Shown: positions 46,621-58,300 of the stretch, piece after piece
Layout of the letters: every line of letters begins with the position of its first letter
How positions within the stretch are numbered: the stretch's first letter is position 1
Source: Phoenix dactylifera
Taxonomy: Eukaryota > Streptophyta > Magnoliopsida > Arecales > Arecaceae
Length of the DNA: 64,000 bases
Direction: 5' to 3'
NCBI RefSeq assembly: GCF_009389715.1
Contig: NW_024067834.1
Location: forward strand, 248,001-312,000
Translations under genes and position numbers: made by a program
Notes under the pieces: model-generated
The model's database searches: none
What the model was told of the DNA's origin: nothing
The model's input: only the letters and a program-made list of their open reading frames with translations

Positions 46621-46770
46621 CGTCACACGGATTCTATGCTAGCTGCCACGTAAATTACTACTCTAGCCAAAAGCCAGTTGCAAGGCTCGAGCTCATCATG
46701 CTATCCGAGCTGCCATTAGCATCCGGCGAAATAGGATTGGCGGCATGAACGATTCCCATACAGAAGTTCC

Positions 46771-46954
46771 CACGTGGATTCGGACCCGTCAGCTTCGTGA
46801 GCTGATCACACCAATTTCATGCTCCGATTCCGACACCGACCCCTGTCGCATGCCGGTATCCACGTGCTTTCCGGCATGCTAACCGGACTGCCATAACCGT
46901 GGTCATTCCAGGTCCTCCCTTCCAACCGTATTCCTGTTCAGATCGTGCCACGTG
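46771..46954. promoter_or_regulatory. Three G-boxes upstream of the cyclophilin gene
   Basis: CACGTG occurs at 46771-46776, 46861-46866 and 46949-46954, all within 245 bp of the TATA box. The third sits in GCCACGTGTCGC, a good ABRE context. These sites are typically bound by bZIP or bHLH factors in ABA, stress or light responses; that role is inferred. Confidence 0.7.
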
Positions 46955-47013
46955 TCGCAAGTGACGTACCAGATCCAACAAATCACCTGCCATCTTCTTC
47001 CTTCCCCAGGTGT

Positions 47014-47019
47014 TATATA
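47014..47019 (+). promoter_or_regulatory. TATA box of the cyclophilin gene
   Basis: TATATA in GTTATATAGGAG lies 57 bp before the start codon, implying a leader of only about 25-30 bases, rich in CATC repeats. Confidence 0.75.
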
Positions 47020-47070
47020 GGAGAACCTCACCCATCCATCCATCCATCATCCATCATCCATCATCGAGCG

Positions 47071-47592
47071 ATGGCTTCTAACCCGATGGTGTACCTCGAC
47101 GTAACGATCAACGGGGTCCCGGCGGGGAGGATCGTGATCGAGCTGTTCGCCGACGTGACGCCGAAGACGGCGGAGAACTTCCGGGCGCTGTGCACTGGGG
47201 AGAAGGGGCTCGGGCGGTCGGGGAAGCCGCTCCACTACAAGGGGTGCCCCTTCCACCGGGTGATCCCGGGGTTCGTGTCTCAGGGCGGTGACTTCACCGC
47301 GGGCAACGGGACCGGGGGGGAGTCCATCTACGGGGGCAAGTTCGCGGACGAGAACTTCGTGAAGAAGCACACGGGGCCCGGGGTGGTGTCCATGGCCAAC
47401 TCCGGGCCCAACACCAACGGCTCCCAGTTCTTCATCTGCACCACCAAGACCCCCTGGCTCGACGGAAGGCACGTCGTCTTCGGCCATGTCGTCGACGGGA
47501 TGGACGTCGTCAGAGCCATGGAGGAGGTGGGCTCTCAGGGGGGCAGGACCTCCGAGCCCGTCGCCATCGCCGACTGCGGCCAGCTCTCTTAG
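47071..47592 (+). CDS. Cyclophilin-type peptidyl-prolyl cis-trans isomerase, cytosolic, intronless
   Basis: A single-domain cyclophilin of 173 residues. It isomerises Xaa-Pro bonds and is predicted to be cytosolic/nuclear because there is no signal or transit peptide. Active-site residues are present: R63, F68 and Q71 in [15 protein letters not shown], and W129 and H134 in [12 protein letters not shown]. The [14 protein letters not shown] loop is intact. The loop extension around residues 48-55 ([11 protein letters not shown]) is characteristic of plant cytosolic cyclophilins and carries the redox-linked Cys context. ATG 47071 gives the standard [11 protein letters not shown] start. The coding sequence is strongly GC-rich compared with the AT-rich flanks, as in many monocot single-exon genes. 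It has no gene neighbours closer than several kb. Confidence 0.97.
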   Translation: MASNPMVYLDVTINGVPAGRIVIELFADVTPKTAENFRALCTGEKGLGRSGKPLHYKGCPFHRVIPGFVSQGGDFTAGNGTGGESIYGGKFADENFVKKHTGPGVVSMANSGPNTNGSQFFICTTKTPWLDGRHVVFGHVVDGMDVVRAMEEVGSQGGRTSEPVAIADCGQLS

Positions 47593-47791
47593 GCCAAACG
47601 CTCGTTCGTCGGCGGGCGCCTTTACCTGTCTTCTTCAGTTCTCTATCGAATAACGGGGATTAATGGTGTGTCTGAATCCTCATGCACTCTGAATGTCTCT
47701 TTCCCAACATCTGGATGGAGGGGTTTGTTTCGATCTGTTCGATCTATGCCATGCTCCATCTTTTGTTGAATCTATGCTTTTATGCATTAAT

Positions 47792-47797
47792 AATAAA
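47792..47797 (+). terminator. Polyadenylation signal of the cyclophilin gene
   Basis: AATAAA lies 200 bp after the stop codon in TTAATAATAAAACTTGG. Confidence 0.6.
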
Positions 47798-49176
47798 ACT
47801 TGGATTTTATCAACGTAATGCGGCATTTTCGCCCCCCTTCTCTTTGATTTGTTGATGGTCATCCATGAGTGGGTATTAGGTACGTACTGCTTCGGATTTG
47901 ATATGCTGATCTAAAAAATTAGTTTTACCTCCATGCAGGAAAACTTCTTTTCTCAGTGTAACGAGACTTGGCTCGACCATCAGCTCGAAGATGACTTCGA
48001 GAAGCCTTTTTTTTTTTTTTGTGTGGCTATAAAATGCTTCTTATGGCTTCGTTGGAAAAAGAAGTTGAATACATGAGATGCTATGAGTAAAAAATTTGGG
48101 AAGGATCTCGGTGGATCATTTATTCTCCTGTTGTCGTTTCTTTTCATCCATTTGGAAGCTGTGTGCGCGTCTTCATCAAAAAAAAGAAACTGTGTGCGCG
48201 TCCCTTGGAGTGCTACATCCTCAATTCATCTTTGATTGTATAGCTTGGAGAAAACGAAATTTCTCAAAATTTTCTCAATCAATTATCTTGGATGTTGGTA
48301 GCTGCTATGTGTTGGGTGTGTTGGAGAGAGAGAAACTTTCGGATATTCCATAATCAGCAGGCTTCCATTACTGCTGTCGCTTCTGAGAGGCTCTCAATCT
48401 TCGATTTCTGGTCAAATTTGTGTCAAATTTGTGCAAGCAGGAGCTTTTGGTGGAATTCGGAAAAATCTGGGCAAAAATCAAAGATCTCAAGGAGAAGATG
48501 CTTGATGTGTCCCAGATGTGTCGCTGTAGCTCTTGTCCTCTCAATGGCTGCAGGGTTGTGCTAGGTTCCTCCTCATAGATGAAAAGAAAGAGAGACTGAG
48601 AAGGATTGAGCAAATTGTTTGGGCTGGTTGCAAACACAGTGAAGATGCAATGCTCCTGAATTTTTCTTGTAGTATCAGTCACATTTCAAGGGAGCACCTT
48701 TGTTATGTCTCACTTTGGTTCAGATTCATGTTGTGGAAAAATACCCCGTTTCCTGGAGTGTTCATGTCTCTTAGCTGTTTGGCCTTTTCTCCCTTCTAGT
48801 TGATGCTGTCCATCTTGGTTTTATCCACTATCTTTGCTGTCCTCCCTATTAAGTAGTGGTATCAGAATTACAGAACTACTCTTCAGGATATCTGTTGTAA
48901 ATATTCTGCTGTAAACATTGTTCTTACAATAAAATTCTTGGGTGGCTTGTTTCAGCCTCTCTTTAGTTCAAAAAAAAAAAAAGATTTTTGTGGCTTCTGC
49001 AATGCAACTTATCTATTGATACTTTCTTTCTCAAAAATTGAGTAAACAAAGCTAACTATTCTTTTTTTTTGTATTGGAAAAATAAAATCAAGTCGTATTG
49101 TTTCCTTTCATATATGCCACACAAGGAGAAAGAATATGGGATCACACATATGATTTGCCACTTGCCTTTGGAGTGG
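47798..49176. other. Intergenic region with a possible retroposed 3' end
   Basis: No gene is recognised. At 48929-48934 an AATAAA is followed by CTTGGGTGGCTTGTTTCAG and then a run of 13 A residues at about 48970-48982. This looks like the poly(A) tail of a LINE or processed transcript, with an uncertain 5' boundary. No target-site duplication was found. Confidence 0.35.
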
Positions 49177-49181
49177 AACTA

Positions 49182-49613
49182 TATAACAATCCAAGACCTC
49201 ACCCAAGAAGGTTAGCCAAAAGGTATTTTTTGGATTTCTTAACCTTCTATAAGTACCCAAGATCTCTCCGATGAATAACCGATGTAGAACTAAACACATG
49301 CCCAAACGAGTGCTTATATAGTCATCCCGTTTAAGCTCTTATATCGTCGTTGGGGTCAAAATCCATTCAAATCTAATCACAAGCACTACGATCAACTCGT
49401 GGTCAGCCTCCATGAGCATGTGCTGCAGTGTTTCCTAGCCCATATAGGTTATGGGCCAGCCCGCTTTGATACCATTTGTAACAACTCTGGATCTAATCTA
49501 AAAAGATTAGCCGGAAAGTATTTTTTAGGTTTCTTAATCCTCCATAAGTACTCAAAATCTCTCCAACGAATAATCGATACGAGACTAAACACATATTCAT
49601 ACGAGTCCTCACA
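49182..49613 (-). mobile_element. Old TRIM (terminal-repeat retrotransposon in miniature)
   Basis: Two 137-bp LTRs lie at 49182-49318 and 49477-49613. Between them, next to the right LTR, is GCTTTGATACCA, a one-base variant of the minus-strand tRNA-Met primer-binding site, so the element is read on the minus strand. Flanks AACTA and AACTC are a 4-of-5 target-site duplication. The LTRs are diverged from each other and from the copy at 59584, so this insertion is older. Confidence 0.85.
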
Positions 49614-49618
49614 AACTC

Positions 49619-51855
49619 CTATAACGAGTTGAGAGAAATGGAACCTATTCCTCCACCACTAAGCAGATTGCTGAGATAGGCATGCATCTATTTGTCATAT
49701 TAATATTATGCTCTAGCATGGTGAGAGAATTTTAATTTTATCCCGAACATCTAATTTTTTCATTGTTTGAAAAGTTAAAGAGACTTTGTGTGGCCACATA
49801 GAAGGCTCTTTCTCCATATGAAGGGAGGGGTGGAATGGGTTGGTAGGGCAATAGCAAGCAAAGAATAGCTAAGGGGTGAAACCAGTTGGCTAGCTCCTAT
49901 GTGGAGACGGTCGAAGATACGGAGAGAGAAGAAGGGTGGCTGCCGAGAATTGGGAGAGGAAATGATAGGTTAGAAGAGGGACAGATGGAGGGAAGGAGAG
50001 AAATGGTGGAAGAGGAGGGAGGTCAAATTTGGTTAGATGAAAGTCAGGGTTGAGTTAGGTTTTTGATACGAATTATTTACTATCAAATTATTTAATATTA
50101 GTAATACCATAACCTATATATGTATCTTAACTTATTCGGTCTTGGGTTAAAGCTAAGATGGCTTCACCCTGCCCACAATCCTGAATTCTTGACTCGTGCA
50201 TGGCCCAACACTTTTTACTATAAAATGAATAGCTATGCTCTCTTTCAAAAGTAGCTCCTCTTAAGTTGGTTATTGATCATGTTCGAGGAGAAGATAAGGT
50301 GGGTGCATGTATCAAAAAAATATTTTGGTATAAAAAGAAAAAAAAATTGGCCTACTTGCTCGAACACCCTCCATGGACGATTGTAGCAACATATGCAGGG
50401 CAAGTGACATCGGAGAACAATGGATTTGCCACCAATATGCTATGAAATAAATCCCATTCATCCATACATGGCATAAGTGCATTATACCTGAGATTATATC
50501 AACTGCAAGTATTTCCAACAAGAAGTGCAGTATATTAAAGAAGAAATAAGTGATAGACCACAATCAACGAGTTTACTTTATCTTAGGGTTGTGTGAATTT
50601 TTCTTTAATTTGAGCTGGGCGTTTCAACTAATTTGTTCTTATGCCGATCACCTTCATCTTCAAACAATAACTAAATATAAAAAATAATAATATGATCTTC
50701 AGATTTCTTATTTTTGCTAGGAATTGTAGCTAGCTACCTATACTTTTCCTGTTTTATCTACTTTGATTAAATCGCCCCCTACTTAAATCTCCTGTCATTA
50801 AATCTAAGCATGTCCAATCTCGAGAAATAAGTGATCGGTTGAGCACATGGATTTTTAACAAGAGATCTAAACTCAAATTTCTGCGCATGTTGTTATTATA
50901 TGATGCTATAATGTTGTTGCTACACCATACCATTCTCATGGACAATTGTGGAGCTAATTCGTGCTAGCTTGATGGACCCAGGCTTATTTTTAGGCCTATG
51001 GGTTTGGGCCCAGGGCTACATTTCTGGTCCTATAATATAAACTGAGACAATTTTGAACCCCGAATGAGGCTTGATGGAATGTATAAAAAGATCAATTAGC
51101 CTACGTCTTCTTTTGCAGACAAGTTCTCTCTTCGTCATGGAAATTAATTGACTAGAACGCTGCGAACATTTCTCCATTCTAGACGGCTGCCTTCTTTGTG
51201 CATGACTCTTACCAAGAACTGGAGTTGGATTTGTTGTTGGGGAAAGCATGTCCTGCTCTATCTTCAGTTTTATAAAAACCAAGGAAAGTGCACCATGTCT
51301 CTTTTCCTTATAAACATTAAAATTGTGGAGCCAGAATATGGTGGATGCCATTTTTAGATGGCTCTTTCTTCCTCTCCTCATTCGCCTTAGGTTCTATGTG
51401 CTTCTTTATGAGATTGTCTTTGTATCAATCAAGCATCTTAATGCTAAATAACAATATGTTACACAATACAAAAAAAAGCTACTAGATTTCAGGCTAGATT
51501 CTCCAAAGTATTTCGCAATTGATTTATCCTAAAAGAAGTTTGATTTTGAAATCCATTATAATTATTTCATCTTCCTTTTATAATAAAAAATTAAAAAAAA
51601 ATATCTAAAGCATCTCGACAAGAGGCTTAGTGAGTCAGCAAAGTAAGGTTTACATGCTGTATCAAATAATAAAAAAAAAGTAAGGTCTACATGCGTATAA
51701 TAAACGCAACACCTAGAACTGCAAAATAGTGGTCCGAAGTCTTTGACGTTAGAAGACCACAATTTTGGAAAAAGAATCGAATATAGTCCTTGAGTGGACG
51801 GGATCCCCGCCAGGTCTCCAGCCCACTCCTTTTTGGATTCTCCTTCCACGTTTCC
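49619..51855. other. Intergenic region, no gene recognised
   Basis: The sequence is AT-rich, with a purine-rich block at about 49800-50040 (GGAGAGA-type text). No open frame resembles a known family, and no terminal repeats were found. Confidence 0.4.
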
Positions 51856-51862
51856 TATAAAT
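51856..51862 (+). promoter_or_regulatory. TATA box of the eIF4B gene
   Basis: TATAAAT in TTTCCTATAAATCCACG lies 91 bp before the start codon. The leader ends in a GCGA/GAGA-rich stretch. Confidence 0.6.
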
Positions 51863-51946
51863 CCACGTTGAAACCGACCACCCTCCTCTGACCGCCTGCC
51901 AAAGGAGAGAGAGTTAGCGAGCGAGCGAGCGAAAGAGAGAGCGGCG

Positions 51947-54900
51947 ATGGGAACGGTTTCGGCATGGGCGAAACCCGGCACATGGGCCTTGGACGCCGAG
52001 GAGCACGAGGCCGCCACGGAGCCCCGGAAAGAAGACAAGGGCTACGACTCCTCCGACTCCGCCTCCGCCTCCGCCTCCCACCACCATCACCAGCCTTCCG
52101 CAGACTTTCCCTCCCTCGACGCCGCCTCCAAGATCTCCAAGAAGAAGAAGTCCCAGCGCCTCTCCCTCGCCGAGTTCACCACCGGCAGCGCCGTCACCCA
52201 TGGCGCCGGTCGCCTCCGGACCTCCTCCTCCTCCAAGGGCCTTACCACCGACGATCCCCTCGTCCTCCCCAGGGCCCCGCGCGAGCGCTCCGCTGAGGAT
52301 CTCGAGCGCTACTCCTCCCGCGGCTTCGGCTACTCGTCCTACGGCGGTGGCGTGGGCGGCCGCGGCCGGATCTCTGGCGACGACTCCAATTCCCGCTGGG
52401 GCTCCTCTAGGGTTTCGGACGAGCCGAGGAGGGGCGTCTATGGGGGAGAAGGTTCTGGATCTAATAGGGATCTTGGCCCTTCTCGTGCCGACGAGATAGA
52501 TGATTGGGGCGCGGCCAAGAAATCGGCGGCGCCGGAGAGGAGGGACAGGGGAGGGGTGTTTTTCGATTCCCATTCACGGGCCGACGAGTCGGATAGCTGG
52601 ATCTCCAGCAAGAGCGCTGCACGGCCTTCCGATGGAAGGAGGACGAACGGAGGGGGTTTCGACGGTCCTAGAGAGAGGAGGGGTGGGTTTGATAAGTTCA
52701 ACAGGGAGGGATCGAACGGCGGGCCGGATTTGGATACGTGGGCGAAGAAAAGGGAGGAAGCGAGCAGCGGCGGGAGGCCGAGGCTCGTGTTGCAGCCCCG
52801 GTCGTTGCCGTTGGCCAACGGGAGAAACGAGGAGCTAAGCCGTGGAGAGCAGCCAAAGGGGCCTACTGAGAAGAGCAAGGGATCGAATCCTTTTGGAGGC
52901 GCCCGTCCACGGGAGGAGGTGCTGGCGGAAAAGGGGCAGGATTGGAAGAACATTGATGAGAAGCTGGAGGCTATGAAAATCCAGGAGGCACCACCTGAAA
53001 GGCCGTCATTTGGGAAGATGGGGAACGGAGCTGGTAGCTTGCCGGAGGATCGCACGGAAAGGAGTTGGAGGAAGGCAGATACAATTGATGCTACTCCTCT
53101 GCCAAGGTATGGTCTTTCAATTGAGTTTGCTCTTTTCGTGATCTTTTCCCCCATCAATTATTTCCAGCATTATGCATCATCCTTATCTAGTAGGTCGTTC
53201 TGCGATTCTTGTATTTCCAAAGCTTTTGTTGAATTGACCTGCTATTGCTAGTCCTTGTTCAAACTACTGATATATTAGAAGAGATTTCTTCCCATTATGA
53301 TTTGATATATTTTTGTCTAGTTATGAGAATGGAACAAGTAGCTAGACTGAGCTTGATGTCATTTTTAAGTTTAGGTGCTATTGCTGTTATTCCGTTTCTC
53401 CAAGAACCTTTCTCCCTTCAAAAGTGTTTTTTCATGTTTTGTATTTCGTACCTCCAGCTATATAGTTATCCATATCTCTGAACCTTGAACTTATAATAAG
53501 TAATTCATATTGTTCATAGGGAATTCACTTTGTTATGCAAAATAATCGTTTGGAACAAATAATCTTGTAAATGATGCCATTGTTCATTTTTATTCCTTAT
53601 ATGATCAACATCTTCACCTCCATCTCTATCTATTTTGTACAAGGTACAGCCAAAAAAATGGCTTCTGTCAAGTTAGTGACCTACAATAAGTCCACACTCC
53701 ACAACTTTTTGGTTTCCATCTCTGGTGTTAAGATCAAATGCCAGAGCATCACTGTCATTGTTATCACCTTTGAAACCAATATCATCATCCTGCCATTAAA
53801 CTAGTGTAAACCAATAGCTGGTTAGAATTTGAGGGGTTTTTGACTAGAAATCTATTCCAAGTTGGGGTTCTATTTTAGCAGTCGGTTTTGTAATATGCTT
53901 GTATAGATGAATATTGTAGACACACATGCAAACACACGCACACACAAATATACATATATTCACATGTATACATACATACATACATCCATATATGAGTCAG
54001 TTTTTATATATCCCAGATCTATGTGGTATTTGTTCCGTAGTCAGCCGATTGAAGAGGCATAGCTTGATCTTATTTAAAAGACCAACCATGCAGCTGGGGA
54101 CTTCTAAACCCCTCCACCACGAGCACAAGTAATATTTTGTGTATGTATGGTATCCATGAGATATGTGTGTATGCATATATTTATGTATCTAGGCCTTTAT
54201 TGCATAGGAATTTTGCATGGGGATTCCATCAGGTTTTGGTTGGATTTATTAAAAGGATAGACTGTATTTAGGTTCGTTTCAATTTTGCTAACTTGTCATT
54301 GGCTGAAGAACAAATTGTCGCAAGAAAGTGTGAATAAGAAAAAGTGTTGCATGCTATTTAGTGGGGTTGTGGAGACAAGTTAATGCAATGTGTGAATGGT
54401 ATCCTCATCCAGTTAGCGTTCAAAATTAAGTTCAAAGTGGTGTATTAATGGGGTTAGATGATTCTTCAGATCTGGAATCTAATTTTGATTTTTTGTATAG
54501 CCAGACTTTATAATGATTGGAGCTTTGAAGGATTGTAGCATGTGATCTCAGTATCTTCTTGGCCCTATTATGTATGATTCTGGGTGCGTCAGTGTGACAA
54601 ATCTTCTCATGTATTAAATGTACCAAATGCGCTTTCTTGACTAAATTATCATGGTCTGGTGATGCTCAAATAAGATCAGGACATGTGGAGGGTAAGATGC
54701 TAGCTTTCCTTGATGAAACTTATAGGAAATAATCTGGAAATATTTGCAATAATGCTGAGGATGGAGGTTAATAGGACTGATTGCAGAACGTGGGGCGACG
54801 AAGGTGATGCCAAATTATTAAGGAAAGGCTTGGTTGTTATAATTATGGTTATTTTGGTGAAGGATCTTTTATGTTCACATCCAAGGCCCAAGCAGTGATT

Positions 54901-55351
54901 GTTGGCTTGACCTACTGGTTAATCATCTCCCTGGCTCCACAACAGTTTTTCTTTTTTTTAATCATTTAATTTTATTCTAGTTTCACTTCTGGATCACCAT
55001 CTTTCAAGAACAGTTTGTACTAGTTATATCAACTCTAATTGTATAAACTGCATTGCTATTTGTTCTCTCCCTCTTTTAAACAACATTGCAAAGCGGAGTT
55101 TTGAAGAAGTCATTCAATAAGAAGGGTGCTTACGAATAACCCTTAACCATAATGAATCATATCCAAACCATCCATATCCACTTGTTTATTTCTTTAATTT
55201 CATTTCATATTTATTTTACTTCTCTTTTATCAGTCCAATCATTTGGCCCAGTCGTATCGCTATTTTCATGTGGAGCATTGTTTGTTTGCTGAATATATCT
55301 GCAATTTTCAAATGCAGGACAGAGAAAGATGAAATGTTACCAGAAAACTAA
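51947..55351 (+). CDS. EIF4B: Eukaryotic translation initiation factor 4B, plant type, 2 exons
   Basis: Exon 1 is 51947-53106 and exon 2 is 55318-55351, giving 397 residues. eIF4B stimulates the eIF4A helicase during cap-dependent initiation in the cytosol. Plant eIF4B features are visible: the N-terminal AWAKPGTWALDAEEHEA, the lysine-rich KKKKSQRLSLAEFTTG, Gly/Arg/Ser-rich repeats with two RADExDxW units (RADEIDDWG and RADESDSW), RPRLVLQPRSLP, and the C-terminal NPFGGARPREEVLAEKGQDW. No RRM is present, as expected for plant eIF4B. Exon 1 is GC-rich and carries all but the last 11 residues. The tiny second exon (RTEKDEMLPEN then stop) follows a 2.2-kb intron. Retaining the intron would give a different C-terminal tail of about 48 residues. 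Confidence 0.93.
53935..53995. repeat. CA/CATA microsatellite in eIF4B intron
   Basis: Imperfect ACAC and ATACATAC repeats lie in the 2.2-kb intron. The rest of the intron shows no other feature. Confidence 0.7.
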
Positions 55352-58300
55352 GTAATCGCCGGAACTTTGGCAGAGCTGACCTCATAACTATCAATCAATC
55401 TTAAGATGATGGGGCATTCTGCAGTTACAGTTTCTATTATTTGTGGCTTTCGACTTTATATTGTGGTAACCCTCGAAAGACTAAGGCAGTTTTGGTAGGC
55501 ATTTTGATTAGTATCTTAGTAGGCTGGCATGTAATGGAGAGCGACAGTATAGCATTTGGTTTCCTCCCTCCGCCTTTGCTCCTCTATACCTTGCTTAGAT
55601 TATTTGAGATTTTTTTTCCTTTTTTTTATTATTTTTTTATAGATGATTGTACTGCTATTACTTCTTGAAGGAAATTTACTGCTCCTAAAGTCTGTTTTGG
55701 CTGGTATTCCCATTTTGAATAGGCTTCGTTTTCAAGGATTGTTTGTGCTAAACTAGTTTTATTAGCCTAAAATTTTGTTGTGCTACATGTATAATTGAAG
55801 CAACATCATTGGGTTTTTATAGATGCAAGGGTTGCAAGCACGCATCAAATGCAACAAAATATAGCTCCTGTAAGTTCATAATACTTTCCTGAATTCTGGC
55901 GAGTTTTGAACTGGAATAAAAGCCTAATAAAACTTATTAATGATTGTGCTAGTGCAGCTGATAAATCTTGAGATGCTCCTTCTTGCATCATAGTGGTGTA
56001 ATGGCGGCACGTATTTAAGTTTCGCCCAACATTTTTCCTCCGCTGTGTAATGTTTTAAAATCTAGGGATATTTTGAAGCGATGCTTGGTTTCGCGGGCTT
56101 AAACTACACGCTTACTGGCCATTTGGGTTTTTTGGTAGAGTACTTTTTAGCAAAAAGCTACCTTTGTAAGAAATCTGTTATGAACTTTAAAGGATCAGTG
56201 ACAGGTAGGTAGCCAGGTTAATTGTTTGTGGGTTTCTGAATTCTTGTAGCAGTGCCCCATGGTTGACCTTATTAAAAGGAAAAGCTTGTTTAGATGAGTA
56301 ATTTGTTGAAATGTTCGTCGTTGCCAAGAAAGTATGGAAGCCTGATAGCCATGGCCCGTGAGGTCGTTGTAGGTGCGGCCTTATAGCTTGCATGCGAACT
56401 CTTTGTTCTGTTACTGGAGTACCTCGAATGCCGGTGTTTTAGGCTACCATTTGAGCCCAATGGCTACAGCCGAAAATTGCTTTGATGCCGCCTTGTGCTG
56501 GACTTTCTCCTTTATTCCTCTTTCACGTGTGAGTGCGAGGCATTCCACTTGGGATAAATGGGTGCCATGTTATGTCGCTGAAATGGAAGTGTCTGCCCAT
56601 CCAATTACCCTAGCTATATTGCTGCTAAAGATTAAAACTTTTATTTCAGCGAGAGTGGAGGTAGAAATAGATCTGTTCACGAGCCAGATGGGTCATCGGA
56701 TTTGCTTAAATGCCTGAAGCCTTTCGCAAAGGCTTGGGTATGGATTTTAAATCCGACGGGCCGGCCGGCCCTGAAATATGAGTTCTTCCGTTGTTTGGAT
56801 CGGACTTAGGTTTAGATCAGCCCAGTCTTAGCTTGGCCCGGCCTAGATTTAAAAAAGTGGGTATGTATGTATGTATGTATGTATTATAAGTGGTTGGTTC
56901 GAATGGTTTGAACGATGGTTTGCTTGATTAATTGAAAAGAGGTGGCTAAGGTTCTTCAGCCGCTGCCTTCATCTCCCTCCGTCTCTTCTCTCTCTCGATT
57001 CTTCCATGGAAGTGGAGAGTGTCGCTCCTTATAGCTTCAATCTCCCACTACCTACATTCCTCGCTCCGAAATCGGAACCAATGGCTCTAAAAGCCGATCA
57101 AGATCTCGAAATGCTCAAATCGGCAGCTCTCAGCAGTGCTTATCCCTCGCTGTCAGTGCTCCAAATTGAGCTCGCTGGAGATCTTTCAGTGGCAGCCTCC
57201 AAGTTCAAACAATGACGGTCGGAGCTCATCTAGATTCCAAAGCTTTCAAAGCTACGGCAGCGGATGCTTCACCCTCTTCGGTGGTTATTGAAGATCATTC
57301 GGATTGTCACAGCCTCGAATTGACGACGATAGAGTTTGGATCAACTGCTCTTGCGGATGGGCGGCGGTGGAATACCGAGACTCGGTCCCAAGCCCGAAAC
57401 CCAAGTACCAGACTCTAGCCTAAGAAGTAGGCCTAGAGGCTAGGCTGAGAAGGGCTTGGGCCTGATTAGTTACATCTTGAGTTGAGCCTGGCTCGAACCT
57501 GGGCTGAGCCACTTGATGATCAAGTCTAGGTAGAACAAAGGAGGATGGAGTTGGCTGTTGGTTGTAATGCTGCAAATCTGTCTTTCAAACGAAGTGCATC
57601 AACTGTTAGGACAACCAATTGCTTCCCAGTGGATGACTGTGCGGTTGGGAGCCCATAAAATTTCCATTGTTAACACCATCCTCTATAACCAATTAGTTGC
57701 TAGGCATAATCTTTATTATTACAGAGCAATTTGATCTAGATGTGCCTATGTGCTATTTGATAATCTATCCATGTCGAAATCCCACAGGTTGTCTTTCATG
57801 TTCATCATCGGTTAATACACACACACACACACACACACTCTTTGTTGGAAAAAAAAGAGCAAAATCAGGCAGTTCAGTTAATATTTTTTTTAAGATAAAT
57901 TTGGGTTTATTATACCAATTTATTGTAAATGTATCTGTGAGAAGTTCAGCTCATATTCAGAATAATACAATAATTTAATAAAGCAGCAATATAGTTTTAG
58001 CATTATAAAAATAAAATATTGATAATTTAAATTTTATCTAATATTTTATAATTTTTTATTAAAATTGATAATCTAATATTATTAAGTTAGGAAATTTAAT
58101 AAATACAATATATATTTTAGAGGCATATAATAGAAATATAATATATACAAGTATTAACCAACTATAAATTTGTTTATTAAAAAGTCAGCTCCCGCGCGCA
58201 TGCCAAGAGTTTGAAATCTCATGCCCTAAATTTCCTAATGATCGTTGAACGCCTCATGCTCACCTCAAATCTCGGTAAACGAGAAACCACCTACTCCTTC

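Noticed and set aside
47047-47487. 146-codon minus-strand frame opposite the cyclophilin
   Set aside because: Strong codon bias (G/C third positions) of the real gene removes stops on the other strand; no protein features.
51914-53157. Minus-strand frames of 219 and 239 codons opposite eIF4B
   Set aside because: They are mirror images of the Ser/Gly-rich eIF4B exon and contain no recognisable domain.
57006-57418. Two adjacent short frames (69 and 68 codons) after a TC-rich leader
   Set aside because: The leader looks gene-like, but no conserved motif or plausible splicing was found; noted only as a possible captured fragment.
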